DNA from: an uncultured Oxalobacteraceae bacterium
Lineage (GTDB): Bacteria; Pseudomonadota; Gammaproteobacteria; Burkholderiales; Burkholderiaceae_D
Direction of reading: 5' to 3'
Length of the DNA: 39,788 bases
Assembly: GCA_903914535.1 (NCBI GenBank)
Contig: CAIWPG010000248.1
Coordinates: 1-39,788, forward strand
Below, one piece after another: positions 17,058 to 26,162 of the stretch. Made by a program: the position numbers and the translations under genes. The notes under the pieces were generated by a model. The model saw only the letters and a program-made list of their open reading frames with translations, searched no databases and was not told where the DNA came from. Numbering within the stretch: the first letter of the stretch is position 1; every line of letters begins with the position of its first letter.

Positions 17058-17849
17058 ATGTCTACTCAGCGTCCCAGCAAACCTATTGAAATAAAAATAT
17101 CGACGATAGTGGCAATTGCCGTTATTTTGCATGACAATCAATTATCCGTATTAGAGGCTGCCCTACAAGACTTAACGCGCAATGCAACGGATTTTTTTGC
17201 TGGCGAATGTGCCGTAATTGATGTAATGAATATAGAATGCGCTACGCTGGATTGGACTGTATTGATCAATTTACTGGAAACGTATGGTATTCATCCTGTG
17301 GCAATACGCCATGCGCCGCGAGAACATGAGGATCAGATTGAACAACTTGGCCTGAGCATTGACCTGGGTACATCAGGCCAGATTCCCGAAATAGCCGTGG
17401 CAGCGACACCGGTTGCGGCAGTACCGGATGAGGTGGCAGAGGCAAAAACAACGGAGATCATTCCTGCCTGTGCCCCTGTACCAGTACCAGTTTTACATGT
17501 ACATCCTCTGCCGCCCATGATTATTGATACGCCGGTGCGGGGCGGACAACGCGTATATGCCCGCGATACCGATTTAATTATTACTGCGGTAGTCAACAGC
17601 GGAGCGGAAATTATTGCAGATGGAAATATTCATGTGTATGCCCCTCTGCGCGGACGTGCCCTGGCTGGGGCAAACGGTAACACGTCTGCACGCATCTTTA
17701 CCACCAGCCTGGAAGCGGAATTAGTGTCAATTGCCGGGATTTACCGTACTTTTGAAAATGGATTCCCGACACTTGTCCCGCACGCACCGGTACAAATCAA
17801 GCTAAATGGCGATAAAATTGACGTAATATCGACGCATTCCATTAGTTAA
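17058..17849 (+). CDS. minC: Septum site-determining protein MinC
   Basis: Division inhibitor that, bound to MinD at the cell poles, blocks FtsZ ring assembly. It has 263 residues from the ATG at 17058, with AGGTGA 11 bases upstream. The N-terminal domain (about 15-110) is followed by a Pro/Ala/Val-rich linker (about 120-160) and the C-terminal beta-helix domain starting [26 protein letters not shown] and running through [20 protein letters not shown]. The conserved R-G-R-A-x-A-G and the GQ near the domain start are intact. The linker is long and rich in Pro. It is first in minCDE, with a 143-base gap before minD. Confidence 0.95.
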   Translation: MSTQRPSKPIEIKISTIVAIAVILHDNQLSVLEAALQDLTRNATDFFAGECAVIDVMNIECATLDWTVLINLLETYGIHPVAIRHAPREHEDQIEQLGLSIDLGTSGQIPEIAVAATPVAAVPDEVAEAKTTEIIPACAPVPVPVLHVHPLPPMIIDTPVRGGQRVYARDTDLIITAVVNSGAEIIADGNIHVYAPLRGRALAGANGNTSARIFTTSLEAELVSIAGIYRTFENGFPTLVPHAPVQIKLNGDKIDVISTHSIS

Positions 17850-17883
17850 TATCAGTTAATAACAGTTAATAGCAAGATTAACT
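17841..17883. repeat. Three tandem 10-base repeats plus an inverted arm after minC
   Basis: The unit AnnAGTTAAT occurs three times head to tail (17841-17850, 17851-17860, 17861-17870), starting in the last codons of minC. The last AGTTAAT (17864-17870) also pairs with ATTAACT (17877-17883) as a 7-base inverted repeat with a 6-base loop. The 10-base phasing puts each copy on the same face of the helix, as expected for cooperative protein binding. Confidence 0.6.
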
Positions 17884-17992
17884 ATGAGTTAGCTACAAAA
17901 TTCGTTGCAGCAATATATACTGACACAGACAGTATTAGTGTATATCAACCAGAATGCGTTACCTGAGAATGTCACCTTAAAAGGAGTAACTT

Positions 17993-18808
17993 GTGGCAAG
18001 AATTATCGTTATCACTTCAGGCAAAGGTGGTGTAGGAAAAACCACATCCAGCGCCAGTTTTTCAACAGGACTGGCATTGCGTGGTCATAAAACTGCCGTA
18101 CTGGATTTTGACGTAGGTCTGCGCAATCTGGATCTGATCATGGGCTGTGAACGACGGGTAGTATACGACCTGATTAATGTCATCAGCGGTGAAGCCAACC
18201 TGAATCAGGCCTTAATCAAGGACAAACATTGTGACAACTTGTTCATTTTACCAGCATCACAAACACGTGACAAAGACGCACTGAGTGAAGAAGGTGTGGA
18301 ACGGGTTATTAACGATCTGGTCAAGATGGGCTTTGAGTATATTATCTGCGATTCACCCGCCGGTATCGAGCACGGCGCCGTCATGGCGTTAACATTTGCC
18401 GATGATGCCATTGTTGTCACTAATCCGGAAGTCTCATCCGTGCGCGACTCTGACCGTATCCTGGGTATTATTCAGGCCAAATCACGACGTGCCCTGAACG
18501 GTGAAGAACCTGTCAAAGAACATTTACTGATTACACGCTATTCAAGCAAACGTGTTGAAGCTGGTGAGATGTTGTCCTATCAGGATGTCCAGGAAATTTT
18601 ACGCATCCCTTTAATCGGTATTATTCCCGAATCTGAAGCTGTACTGCATGCATCCAATCAGGGCAATCCGGTGATTCACCTGAAAGGCAGTGATGTATCA
18701 CTTGCTTATGAGGATGTAGTAGCTCGTTTCCTGGGTGAAGAAACGCCATTGCGTTTTATGAATTACGAAAAACCAGGCCTGTTAAAACGTATTTTTGGAG
18801 CAAAGTAA
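17993..18808 (+). CDS. minD: Septum site-determining ATPase MinD
   Basis: ParA-like ATPase that binds the membrane in its ATP form, recruits MinC and is released by MinE. It has 271 residues, matching the family. The deviant Walker A is GKGGVGKTT (about 10-18), the switch regions DFDVGLRNLD and CDSPAGIEHGA are intact, and the C-terminal amphipathic membrane-targeting helix (EKPGLLKRIFGAK) is present. It starts at a GTG (17993) with AAGGAG 6 bases upstream. minE begins one base after its stop. The wide gap after minC may carry a separate minDE promoter. Confidence 0.97.
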   Translation: MARIIVITSGKGGVGKTTSSASFSTGLALRGHKTAVLDFDVGLRNLDLIMGCERRVVYDLINVISGEANLNQALIKDKHCDNLFILPASQTRDKDALSEEGVERVINDLVKMGFEYIICDSPAGIEHGAVMALTFADDAIVVTNPEVSSVRDSDRILGIIQAKSRRALNGEEPVKEHLLITRYSSKRVEAGEMLSYQDVQEILRIPLIGIIPESEAVLHASNQGNPVIHLKGSDVSLAYEDVVARFLGEETPLRFMNYEKPGLLKRIFGAK

Positions 18809-18809
18809 G

Positions 18810-19070
18810 ATGGCTTTACTCTCTTTTTTATTTAATTCCAAACCAAAAAGTGCTTCTGCTGCCAAGGAACGCTTACAAATCATTATTGCCCGCGAACGCA
18901 GCGGACGTTCCGGCTACGACTTTCTGCCGGCACTGCATGCAGAACTGATTGCCGTTATCTCAAAGTACACCAAGGTGGATGCCACCGACATCACCGTGTC
19001 GCTGGACCGGAAGGGTGACCTGGAGATACTTGACGTCAATGTGGTTTTACCGGATGCAGAAGTCCGTTAA
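18810..19070 (+). CDS. minE: Cell division topological specificity factor MinE
   Basis: Small protein that drives pole-to-pole MinD movement. It has 86 residues: a membrane-targeting/MinD-binding N-terminal part (ALLSFLFNSKPKSASAAKERLQIIIARER) and a beta-sheet dimer domain (ITVSLDRKGDLEILDVNVVLP). The ATG at 18810 is one base after the minD stop and GGAG within the minD end serves as ribosome site. A longer frame back to 18795 overlaps minD and is not used. Confidence 0.97.
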   Translation: MALLSFLFNSKPKSASAAKERLQIIIARERSGRSGYDFLPALHAELIAVISKYTKVDATDITVSLDRKGDLEILDVNVVLPDAEVR

Positions 19071-19377
19071 TTGTACAGCGGGTTCATGATTAGTTTCCAG
19101 TCAGTCTCATCATCACGCACTCTTCCGCTTGCAAAATCACAGACTGAAGCCTCCCTGGCCAACGTCGTCAGATACTGATCATCAAACAAGTACGACCTGC
19201 CGGGCGGCACAAAAATGTAGAATCAGCTTTTTACAAATTAATCACTTTAACAACAATCAACCTGAGAAAATTTTACATGAACACTGCCTTCTAGGTAAAA
19301 TTCCGGGTTGCGCTAGTTAAAAAACTACTTTACATTTATTCAATCTTATACAAAATCGCTTTTCGGATGCCCTCCTT
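19071..19377. other. Intergenic region between minE and the response regulator
   Basis: There is no gene or clear terminator here; only chance frames are open. Near the end, TTGCGC (about 19308) and TACATT 17 bases later could be a weak promoter for the response regulator, and TAGTT-AAAA-AACTA in the spacer is a small inverted repeat. I would not rely on either. Confidence 0.4.
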
Positions 19378-20067
19378 ATGAGAATAGCAGTACTTGACGA
19401 CGACAACAACTTACTGGAACTGGTGTGTACCATACTCAATTCCGCTGGTCATGCTTGTCATCCGTTTGTCAGCGGCAAAGACATGTTGCACCACCTGCGT
19501 CGCGAAAGCTATGACATGCTCATTCTTGACTGGCAGGTCCCTGATCTGAGCGGCACGGAAATACTGCACTGGGTACGAGAGAAACTGTCACCGACCTTAC
19601 CTGTCCTGTTCATGACCAGTCGTTCAGGTGAAGACGACATCGTCGCAGGCCTGGCTGCAGGTGCAGACGATTACATGATCAAGCCAATACGTCGCAGCGA
19701 AATGGTAGCCCGGGTACAAGCCCTGTTACGACGTGCTTATCCGTCACAAAACATGCCCGAGCATTTACAATTTGGCGAATATGTTTTTGAAACAAGAGCA
19801 GGACGACTGACCTTATCCGGTAAACTGATTGAACTGACACAAAAAGAATTTGACCTGGCCTTGCTGTTGTTTCGCAATTTAGGCAGGCCATTATCCAGGG
19901 CTTACATTCTGGAAGCCGTATGGTCGCGCGATATTGAAATACCGTCGCGCACCATGGACACACACATTTCCCGGGTGCGCAGCAAGTTGCAGTTACGTCC
20001 GGAAAATGGCTTTCGTCTGGCTCCCGTATACAGCTATGGCTATCGTCTTGAGCAAATGACCGAGTAA
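19378..20067 (+). CDS. OmpR/PhoB-family response regulator
   Basis: DNA-binding partner of the histidine kinase encoded 47 bases downstream. It has 229 residues. The receiver has the acidic cluster DDDN (7-10), the phosphoacceptor Asp in LILDWQVPDLSG (about 52), T/S in FMTSRSG and Lys in DYMIKPIRR. The winged-helix output domain covers about 130-225 with the recognition-helix region RTMDTHISRVRSKL and the wing SYGYRLE. The ATG at 19378 has no clear ribosome site (CCTCCTT precedes it). The regulated genes are unknown. Confidence 0.93.
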   Translation: MRIAVLDDDNNLLELVCTILNSAGHACHPFVSGKDMLHHLRRESYDMLILDWQVPDLSGTEILHWVREKLSPTLPVLFMTSRSGEDDIVAGLAAGADDYMIKPIRRSEMVARVQALLRRAYPSQNMPEHLQFGEYVFETRAGRLTLSGKLIELTQKEFDLALLLFRNLGRPLSRAYILEAVWSRDIEIPSRTMDTHISRVRSKLQLRPENGFRLAPVYSYGYRLEQMTE

Positions 20068-20114
20068 AAACAACATCGGCAACTATAATAGAGATACTAT
20101 TAAATGATTGCACA

Positions 20115-21788
20115 ATGAAACCTGCGCCACACATAAACCGACTCGCACGCCATGAATGGTTAATACTGGTGGTCGCTCTCGTACTTTTAGCGGCGACACT
20201 GGGATTAAAAAACGGATTAGGCCGGATAGACCTGACTCTGTATGACAAAGCAGTGCAACTCCATGCAACCATGCCGGCTGGTTTGCCGGATACCCAAAGT
20301 ATCATCAGTGCCCCGGCCTGGCTGACCGCCATGCTATCCATTATTCCTGCGTTATGTGCACTAATTGCCTATTTGTGGTTATCGCCACGCTTGTCTCTGG
20401 TATTAACATTGTTTTTACTCGCGCTGACAGGCAGTGCGAGTTATCTGGCATTAAAATCGGGCATGTGGATTCCACCCGGTGCCGCGCTGCTGACATTGGC
20501 GCTCGCCTATCCTTTGTGGCGCTGGCAACGACTCGAGTCCGTCGTCCGCTATCTCGGCAACGCATTTTTACATCTCGACAGTGAGCCTTATCCTTTGCCT
20601 GAATCAGACCGGCTTAATTTGTCCGGCAGACTTCATTTTTTTGATGACCCGCTGGAAACGCACATCTGCGCGATGGAACGCGCAACCCAGCGAGTGCGTG
20701 ACTTACGCCAGTTTGTTACGGATAGTTTACGCAGCGTGCCGGATGCGACCTTAGTTTCCAGCGTAGATGGCCACGTCATTTTGGTCAATCAGGCAGCCAG
20801 TGATTATTTTCTGAGTATAGGATTTCCGCAATTAGCAGATGCCCTGCTACCCTATTTATTTTCCACCATGACGACCCCGCGACGGCTACAGCAAACCGCC
20901 GACACAGAATTTACCTGGTGGGACTTGTTGGATCTGAATCACACCGTTACTATGCAAAGCGGCGTTGAAGTCTGTGACATCAATGGCCGTAATCTGATTA
21001 TTAAAAGCACCCCCTGCAGAGATGCCGGCGGCGAGTTGACGGGCTGGATTGTCGGCGTGGCTGATATCAGCGTCATTCGCAATGCCGAGCGCAGCCGCGA
21101 TGAAATACTACACTTTATTTCACACGATATGCGTTCGCCTCAGGCATCCATTCTGGCATTAATTGAATTGCAACAATATCCTGCTTCTGCGCTGCCGCAG
21201 AACGAGTTTTTATCCCGTATTAAAAAAGCTTGCCACATTACTCTGGATCTGGCTGATAATTTTGTCCATCTGGCCAATGCAGAATCGCAAAATTACCATC
21301 TTGAGATTACCGACTTCAGGGAAATGCTGCTGGATGCCTGTGATGAAATGTGGTCCGTGGCAAAAGCCAAAGAGATCATCATCAACACCGATATTCCCGG
21401 AGATGACTATCCAGTTAACGTCAACCGTGTCTTAATCACACGGGTTTTAAGTAATTTACTGTCCAATGCCGTTAAGTATAGCCCGCACAACAGCACCATC
21501 AATGCATCATTAAAATTTAAGCACGATTCAGCAAATCCACATATAGTCTGCACTATCAGTGATCAGGGTTGCGGGATTGCCAGGGCTGATCAGGCCAGAT
21601 TGTTTCAGCGCTTTCAGCGCTTCACGGGAGAAAGCCAGCCCACAAACGACGGTGTCGGACTGGCAATGCTATTTATTAAAGCGGTTCTTGACCGCCATAA
21701 TGCCCAAATTAGTTTTGTCAGCGTACCAAGTGAAGGCACTACGTTTTCCATCACTATTCCGGTCAGCGATGCAGCAGAATTGCACTGA
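20115..21788 (+). CDS. Histidine kinase with remnant CHASE2 architecture
   Basis: It has 557 residues. One transmembrane helix (about 14-31) is followed by GRIDLTLYD, which looks like the entry to a CHASE2 domain. Only about 20 residues later the sequence enters three more helices (about 68-137) ending WIPPGAALLTLALAYPLWRWQRLE, the typical exit of CHASE2 kinases. The usual 250-300-residue periplasmic sensor between them is missing. A PAS-like domain (about 205-320), HisKA (FISHDMRSP, His 337) and HATPase (NLLSNAVKYSP, DQGCGI, GVGLAM) are complete, so catalysis should be intact. It is paired with the response regulator upstream. It could sense through its membrane helices or PAS domain, like intramembrane-sensing kinases. 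Confidence 0.92.
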   Translation: MKPAPHINRLARHEWLILVVALVLLAATLGLKNGLGRIDLTLYDKAVQLHATMPAGLPDTQSIISAPAWLTAMLSIIPALCALIAYLWLSPRLSLVLTLFLLALTGSASYLALKSGMWIPPGAALLTLALAYPLWRWQRLESVVRYLGNAFLHLDSEPYPLPESDRLNLSGRLHFFDDPLETHICAMERATQRVRDLRQFVTDSLRSVPDATLVSSVDGHVILVNQAASDYFLSIGFPQLADALLPYLFSTMTTPRRLQQTADTEFTWWDLLDLNHTVTMQSGVEVCDINGRNLIIKSTPCRDAGGELTGWIVGVADISVIRNAERSRDEILHFISHDMRSPQASILALIELQQYPASALPQNEFLSRIKKACHITLDLADNFVHLANAESQNYHLEITDFREMLLDACDEMWSVAKAKEIIINTDIPGDDYPVNVNRVLITRVLSNLLSNAVKYSPHNSTINASLKFKHDSANPHIVCTISDQGCGIARADQARLFQRFQRFTGESQPTNDGVGLAMLFIKAVLDRHNAQISFVSVPSEGTTFSITIPVSDAAELH

Positions 21789-21868
21789 CGACGACGATCA
21801 GACGACCATCTGCAAAAAAAAGGCACGATTAAATAGTGCTTTTCAGCTAGTGAACTTAACAGGCGCGT

Positions 21869-21874
21869 TATAAT
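21869..21874 (+). promoter_or_regulatory. Possible hemA promoter -10 box
   Basis: There is a perfect TATAAT about 150 bases before the hemA ATG. No good -35 hexamer stands 16-18 bases upstream, so another element or an activator would be needed. A GCAC/GTGC mini-hairpin next to a short T-run at about 21823-21843 may end the kinase transcript. Confidence 0.35.
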
Positions 21875-22024
21875 GACCGGCCTTGCGCATCCGGTCTGGA
21901 GCTTATGCAAAACAGTTCTGCTCATATTATCAGCACTTTTGTATGACCTTTCATGTGGTCTCTGATGATAAGTTTAACCGAAACCAATGTGCGTAAGCCC
22001 TAAATAATTACTTTTTTGGAAATC

Positions 22025-23302
22025 ATGCAACTGCTTGCCGTTGGCCTCAATCACACTACAGCGCCACTCGCGATACGTGAAAAAGTCGCGTTCGCACCCG
22101 ACAAAATCGGCCAGGCGGTGATGGCTGCGCGTCAATGTCTGATACGCCTGGATTCAACCGATAGCACTACTGAAGCGGCGATTTTATCTACATGCAACCG
22201 AACCGAGCTGTATGCTGCCAGTAAATTAAGCAATCCTATTGACGCTACCGCCCATTTTTTAGCGGATTACCACAATCTCCCTTACGCTGAATTACGCCCT
22301 CACCTGTACACGCTGCCGCAAGGGGAAGCGGTACGCCATGCTTTCCGGGTGGCCTCCGGTCTGGACTCCATGGTATTGGGTGAACCGCAAATTCTGGGAC
22401 AGCTCAAAGACGCAGTCCGGCAATCCGAAGCGGTCGGCGGATTAGGCACTTACCTGCACCAGTTATTCCAGCGCACATTTTCAGTGGCCAAAGAGGTACG
22501 CAGTACCACAGAAATCGGTGCACACAGCGTTTCCATGGCAGCGGCGGCAGTACGCTTATCACAACGTATTTTTGACACAATTTCCGGGCAACATGTGCTG
22601 TTCATTGGCGCAGGCGAAATGATTGAGTTATGCGCAACACATTTTGCCGCACAAAACCCCAAATCCATCACCATTGCCAACCGCACACTGGAGCGCGGTG
22701 CAGCATTGGCGCACCGCTTCAATGGTAATGCTATCCGTCTGGCTGATTTACCAGAACAATTACCGCAATTTGATATCATCATTTCATGTACCGCCTCCAC
22801 CCTGCCTATCATCGGCTTGGGTTTGGTCGAACGCGCCATTAAAATGCGCCGCCACAAACCCATGTTTATGGTTGATCTGGCTGTGCCGCGCGACATTGAA
22901 CCGGAAGTGAGCCGCTTAAACGATGTATTCTTATATACGGTTGACGATTTAGGCAGCGTCATTAAATCCGGCATGGAAAGCCGTATGGCCGCCGTGGCAC
23001 AGGCCGAAGCAATTATTGAAACCCGTGTACAATCTTTCATGCATTGGGTGGATGGACGTATTGTAGTACCTGTGATTCAGGAACTGCAGGAAAATGGCGA
23101 AGCACTACGCTTACTCGAACTGGACAGAGCACGCCGCATGCTTGCCAAAGGCGATGATATTGAGCTGGTGCTGGAATCCCTGTCTAAAGGATTAACGGCC
23201 AAGTTTTTACATGGCTCACAACAGGCACTGCATCAGACTCAGGGCGCTGACCGGGCACATCTGGCGGCATTGCTGCCACAATTATTCCGCAGTAAGCGTT
23301 AG
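22025..23302 (+). CDS. hemA: Glutamyl-tRNA reductase
   Basis: First enzyme of the C5 heme pathway; it reduces glutamyl-tRNA to glutamate-1-semialdehyde with NADPH. It has 425 residues from the ATG at 22025 (GGA 6 bases upstream); a TTG three codons earlier is less likely. The start [23 protein letters not shown] is typical, the catalytic Cys is in [10 protein letters not shown], and [12 protein letters not shown] and the Rossmann loop [10 protein letters not shown] are present. It precedes prfA, as in most beta- and gammaproteobacteria. Confidence 0.97.
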   Translation: MQLLAVGLNHTTAPLAIREKVAFAPDKIGQAVMAARQCLIRLDSTDSTTEAAILSTCNRTELYAASKLSNPIDATAHFLADYHNLPYAELRPHLYTLPQGEAVRHAFRVASGLDSMVLGEPQILGQLKDAVRQSEAVGGLGTYLHQLFQRTFSVAKEVRSTTEIGAHSVSMAAAAVRLSQRIFDTISGQHVLFIGAGEMIELCATHFAAQNPKSITIANRTLERGAALAHRFNGNAIRLADLPEQLPQFDIIISCTASTLPIIGLGLVERAIKMRRHKPMFMVDLAVPRDIEPEVSRLNDVFLYTVDDLGSVIKSGMESRMAAVAQAEAIIETRVQSFMHWVDGRIVVPVIQELQENGEALRLLELDRARRMLAKGDDIELVLESLSKGLTAKFLHGSQQALHQTQGADRAHLAALLPQLFRSKR

Positions 23303-23327
23303 CTGCCCTGCCTGCCGCACGACCCGG

Positions 23328-23346
23328 TCAGGCATTCACTGCCTGA
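23328..23346. terminator. Hairpin after hemA
   Basis: TCAGGCA (23328-23334) and TGCCTGA (23340-23346) form a perfect 7-base stem with a 5-base loop. There is no T-run, so it may weaken rather than stop transcription, or protect the hemA message. Confidence 0.4.
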
Positions 23347-23392
23347 TCAATACCAGACACCCCCAACCCAATAACAGTTACGCTGAAAAGTA

Positions 23393-23479
23393 GTCATTAC
23401 ATCAGTCACATTAAGTTTTAATGATAATGATTGATTGCCATTACAGTCATTACTTAATGACGGCAATGACCAGTAATGG
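23393..23479. repeat. Cluster of CATTA/TAATG direct and inverted repeats before prfA
   Basis: GTCATTAC occurs at 23393-23400 and 23446-23453. GTCATTA (23446-23452) and TAATGAC (23455-23461) form a 16-base palindrome with a 2-base centre, flanked by ATTGCC (23434-23439) and GGCAAT (23462-23467), with CCATTAC (23438-23444) and GTAATGG (23473-23479) as an outer pair. The nested symmetry suggests a regulator-binding region or a structured leader for prfA. Confidence 0.5.
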
Positions 23480-23517
23480 CTGCACTATTGCAGACAAAAT
23501 CAATAAAAGGAATTAGC

Positions 23518-24600
23518 TTGAAGCCTTCGATGCTGACCAAACTCGACCATTTGTCTGAACGACTGGTTGAAATCAATCACTTGCTGATGCAAGAAGGTAG
23601 TACATCCAATATGGATAACTACCGCAAGCTCAATCGCGAGCACGCCGAACTCACCCCTGTGGTAGAACTTTACCACCGCTATCAGCAAGCCCAGACCGAT
23701 ATCGGGTCAGCACAGGAAATGCTGTCCGACCCGGAAATGAAGGATTTTGCCCAGGATGAGATTAATGCGGCAAAAGTGACCATGACGAATCTGGTTGATG
23801 AGTTACAAAAAATGCTGTTGCCGAAAGACCCTAACGATGAGCGCAATATTTTGCTGGAAATTCGTGCAGGAACCGGTGGCGATGAATCAGCACTCTTTGC
23901 AGGCGACCTGCTGCGCATGTATACGCGTTATGCAGAACGCCAGCGCTGGCAAATCGAAATGATGTCGGAATCACCATCTGACTTAGGCGGTTACAAAGAA
24001 GTTATTGTACGTATTGCCGGTGCGGGTGCCTATTCCAAACTCAAATTTGAGTCGGGCGGACACCGGGTTCAGCGGGTTCCCGCTACGGAAACACAGGGAC
24101 GGATTCATACTTCTGCCTGCACGGTGGCTGTAATGCCGGAAGCCGATGAATTAGCGGATGTGATCATCAATACCGCCGATTTACGCATTGATACATTCCG
24201 GGCTTCCGGTGCCGGTGGTCAGCATATTAACAAAACCGATTCTGCCGTGCGACTCACCCACTTGCCTTCCGGGATTGTGGTGGAATGTCAGGATGGCCGC
24301 AGCCAGCATCAAAATAAAGCTCAGGCTATGCGTGTGCTGGCAACCCGCATTATGGACGGACAACTGCGCGAGAAACAGGCAAAAGAGGCGGCTACCCGTA
24401 AGAGCCTGATCGGTTCCGGTGACCGCAGCGAACGTATTCGCACCTATAATTTCCCGCAGGGTCGCCTGACGGATCACCGTATCAATTTGACGCTTTATAA
24501 ATTAGACTTCATCATGGATGGCGAATTAACGGATCTGACCACTGCCTTGCTGGCAGAACATCAGGCTGAATTATTGGCGCAACTGGCAGACAGCAATTAA
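23518..24600 (+). CDS. prfA: Peptide chain release factor 1
   Basis: Reads UAA and UAG at the ribosome and triggers peptide release. It has 360 residues from the TTG at 23518, the same length as E. coli RF1, with AAGGA 6 bases upstream and the expected start [11 protein letters not shown]. An ATG at 23530 is an alternative. The stop-codon-reading PAT lies in [16 protein letters not shown] and the catalytic GGQ in [14 protein letters not shown], the site methylated by PrmC, which is encoded two genes downstream. Confidence 0.97.
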   Translation: MKPSMLTKLDHLSERLVEINHLLMQEGSTSNMDNYRKLNREHAELTPVVELYHRYQQAQTDIGSAQEMLSDPEMKDFAQDEINAAKVTMTNLVDELQKMLLPKDPNDERNILLEIRAGTGGDESALFAGDLLRMYTRYAERQRWQIEMMSESPSDLGGYKEVIVRIAGAGAYSKLKFESGGHRVQRVPATETQGRIHTSACTVAVMPEADELADVIINTADLRIDTFRASGAGGQHINKTDSAVRLTHLPSGIVVECQDGRSQHQNKAQAMRVLATRIMDGQLREKQAKEAATRKSLIGSGDRSERIRTYNFPQGRLTDHRINLTLYKLDFIMDGELTDLTTALLAEHQAELLAQLADSN

Positions 24601-24612
24601 TGCAATAACAAT

Positions 24613-24634
24613 CGGGGCAACACACGATGCCCCG
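24613..24634. terminator. G+C-rich hairpin after prfA
   Basis: CGGGGCA (24613-24619) and TGCCCCG (24628-24634) form a perfect 7-base stem with an 8-base loop, 12 bases after the prfA stop. No T-run follows, so partial termination or mRNA end protection are both possible. Confidence 0.45.
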
Positions 24635-24675
24635 GCCGTAACATGAATGAAACCCGATGAAATTACTCTAGCGTT

Positions 24676-25152
24676 ATGAAAAAAAAACAATTCGCCTTAT
24701 TAACCATTGCCGTTACCAGCCTGGCTCTGGTCAGTACTGCCCTGTATCTGCAAATTGTTGAACGCATGCTGCCCTGCCCTTTATGTGTGTTGCAACGTTA
24801 TGCATTTATACTTCTGGCAATGAGCTGTTTACTGGCGATGACACGCCCGGCTATAGCACAAAAAACAGGGCTGATAACAGGCATTATTGCATCGCTTTCC
24901 GGTGCCGGAGTCGCACTGCATCAGCTGTATGTTATTGCACATCCATCCGTTTCATGTGGCAGAGATCCGCTCCAGACCGCCGTTAACCAACTGCCTTTTG
25001 CACAATGGTTTCCTACCGTCTTTGTGGCGGAAGGCATGTGCGGTACGCCTTACGACCCGATACTGGGGCTATCCATTCCCCAATGGTCACTCACGTGGTT
25101 TGTACTGTATACCTTAAGCCTGTTATTTATAATAATCAAAAAACCGGACTAA
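24676..25152 (+). CDS. dsbB: Disulfide bond formation protein B
   Basis: Inner-membrane quinone reductase that reoxidises DsbA. It has 158 residues and four transmembrane helices (about 7-27, 41-60, 66-86, 135-154). The first periplasmic pair is CPLC (PCPLCVLQR) and the second pair is the Cys of SCGRDP and of EGMCGTP; the quinone-site Arg after CPLC (LQR) is present. It sits between prfA and prmC, which are usually adjacent, so it looks like a local insertion into that operon. No dsbA is visible. Confidence 0.95.
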   Translation: MKKKQFALLTIAVTSLALVSTALYLQIVERMLPCPLCVLQRYAFILLAMSCLLAMTRPAIAQKTGLITGIIASLSGAGVALHQLYVIAHPSVSCGRDPLQTAVNQLPFAQWFPTVFVAEGMCGTPYDPILGLSIPQWSLTWFVLYTLSLLFIIIKKPD

Positions 25153-25170
25153 TCCTTGCCCCCCCAACGT

Positions 25171-26004
25171 ATGACTACTTTTAGCATTGCCGACGTACTG
25201 CGCACTTCACCGCTGGATGCAACAGATACCCGCATACTCGTCATGCATGCATTAAAAAAAACACGCATTCAGCTTATTACCCGGTCGGACTACCTGCTGA
25301 ACGAAACCGAATATCACGACATCCTCACTCTGTTTCACCGGCGGGAACAAGGTGAGCCTGTCGCTTACCTGACCGGCGAGCGTGAATTTTTTGGTTTATC
25401 CCTGCGTGTCAGCCCCGATGTGTTAATACCCCGGCCAGATACAGAACTACTAGCGGAGCTGGCATTACACTACGCACTTCCCGATACACATCTGCTTGAT
25501 CTTGGCACCGGATCAGGCGCAATTGCGATTGCGGTCAGCAAGCAGCGTCCCGATCTGCACGTATGGGCGGGAGATGTCAGTCAGGCAGCGCTGACCGTCG
25601 CACGCGGCAATGCAGAAACACACCACTGTACTATTCATTTTATTCACAGTGACTGGTACCGGCAGCTTCCTGACATCCGGTGGCATACCATCGTCTCTAA
25701 CCCGCCTTACATTGCAGACAACGATCCGCACCTGAGTCAGGGAGATTTACGTTTTGAACCCATCAATGCACTCACCGATCATGCCGATGGATTATCGGCC
25801 TACCGCATCCTGATTGCAGGTGCCACTTCCCGGCTACACGCACAGGGCTGGTTATTACTTGAACATGGCTACGATCAGGCAGAAGCCGTGCGTCATTTAC
25901 TTCTGGAATACGGTTTTGAACAAGTACAAAGCTGGCGTGACATCAGCGGAACCGAACGTGTCTCCGGCGGGCAACGATGCGTGCTCACGGATGGACAAAT
26001 TTAG
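25171..26004 (+). CDS. prmC: Release factor glutamine methyltransferase
   Basis: Methylates the GGQ glutamine of release factors with S-adenosylmethionine. It has 277 residues from the ATG at 25171 (E. coli PrmC also has 277); a TTG at 25156 is an alternative start. The cofactor motif is LLDLGTGSGAIAIAV and the active-site NPPY is in IVSNPPYIADNDPHL. The N-terminal helical domain includes GEPVAYLTGEREFFGLSLRV, typical of the family. Confidence 0.97.
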   Translation: MTTFSIADVLRTSPLDATDTRILVMHALKKTRIQLITRSDYLLNETEYHDILTLFHRREQGEPVAYLTGEREFFGLSLRVSPDVLIPRPDTELLAELALHYALPDTHLLDLGTGSGAIAIAVSKQRPDLHVWAGDVSQAALTVARGNAETHHCTIHFIHSDWYRQLPDIRWHTIVSNPPYIADNDPHLSQGDLRFEPINALTDHADGLSAYRILIAGATSRLHAQGWLLLEHGYDQAEAVRHLLLEYGFEQVQSWRDISGTERVSGGQRCVLTDGQI

Positions 26005-26108
26005 CAAAAATCCGCGATTCAGCCACGCAATAACAATGCAGCGTGAGAAAATAATCCTCAGATAAAGTGACTGCCCGGTGTGTGATCACGCAGCCATGTT
26101 ACTTGTAT

Positions 26109-26124
26109 CGGCTGATCTCAGCCG
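26109..26124. terminator. Short hairpin between prmC and the patatin gene
   Basis: CGGCTGA (26109-26115) and TCAGCCG (26118-26124) pair perfectly with a 2-base centre. A T-rich stretch (TTTTACTTTTTTG) comes only about 22 bases later, so it is a weak terminator candidate; it could equally be a palindromic binding site. Confidence 0.35.
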
Positions 26125-26162
26125 GGCTGAACTGATTCTGCGGGTCGTTTTACTTTTTTGTC

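Noticed and set aside
19679-20341. 220-codon minus-strand frame across the response regulator and kinase start
   Set aside because: Low-complexity translation with many Cys/Arg, no ribosome site, and it overlaps two well supported genes.
22450-23040. 196-codon open frame antisense to hemA
   Set aside because: It lies wholly inside hemA, has no family features and is an opposite-frame shadow of the coding bias.
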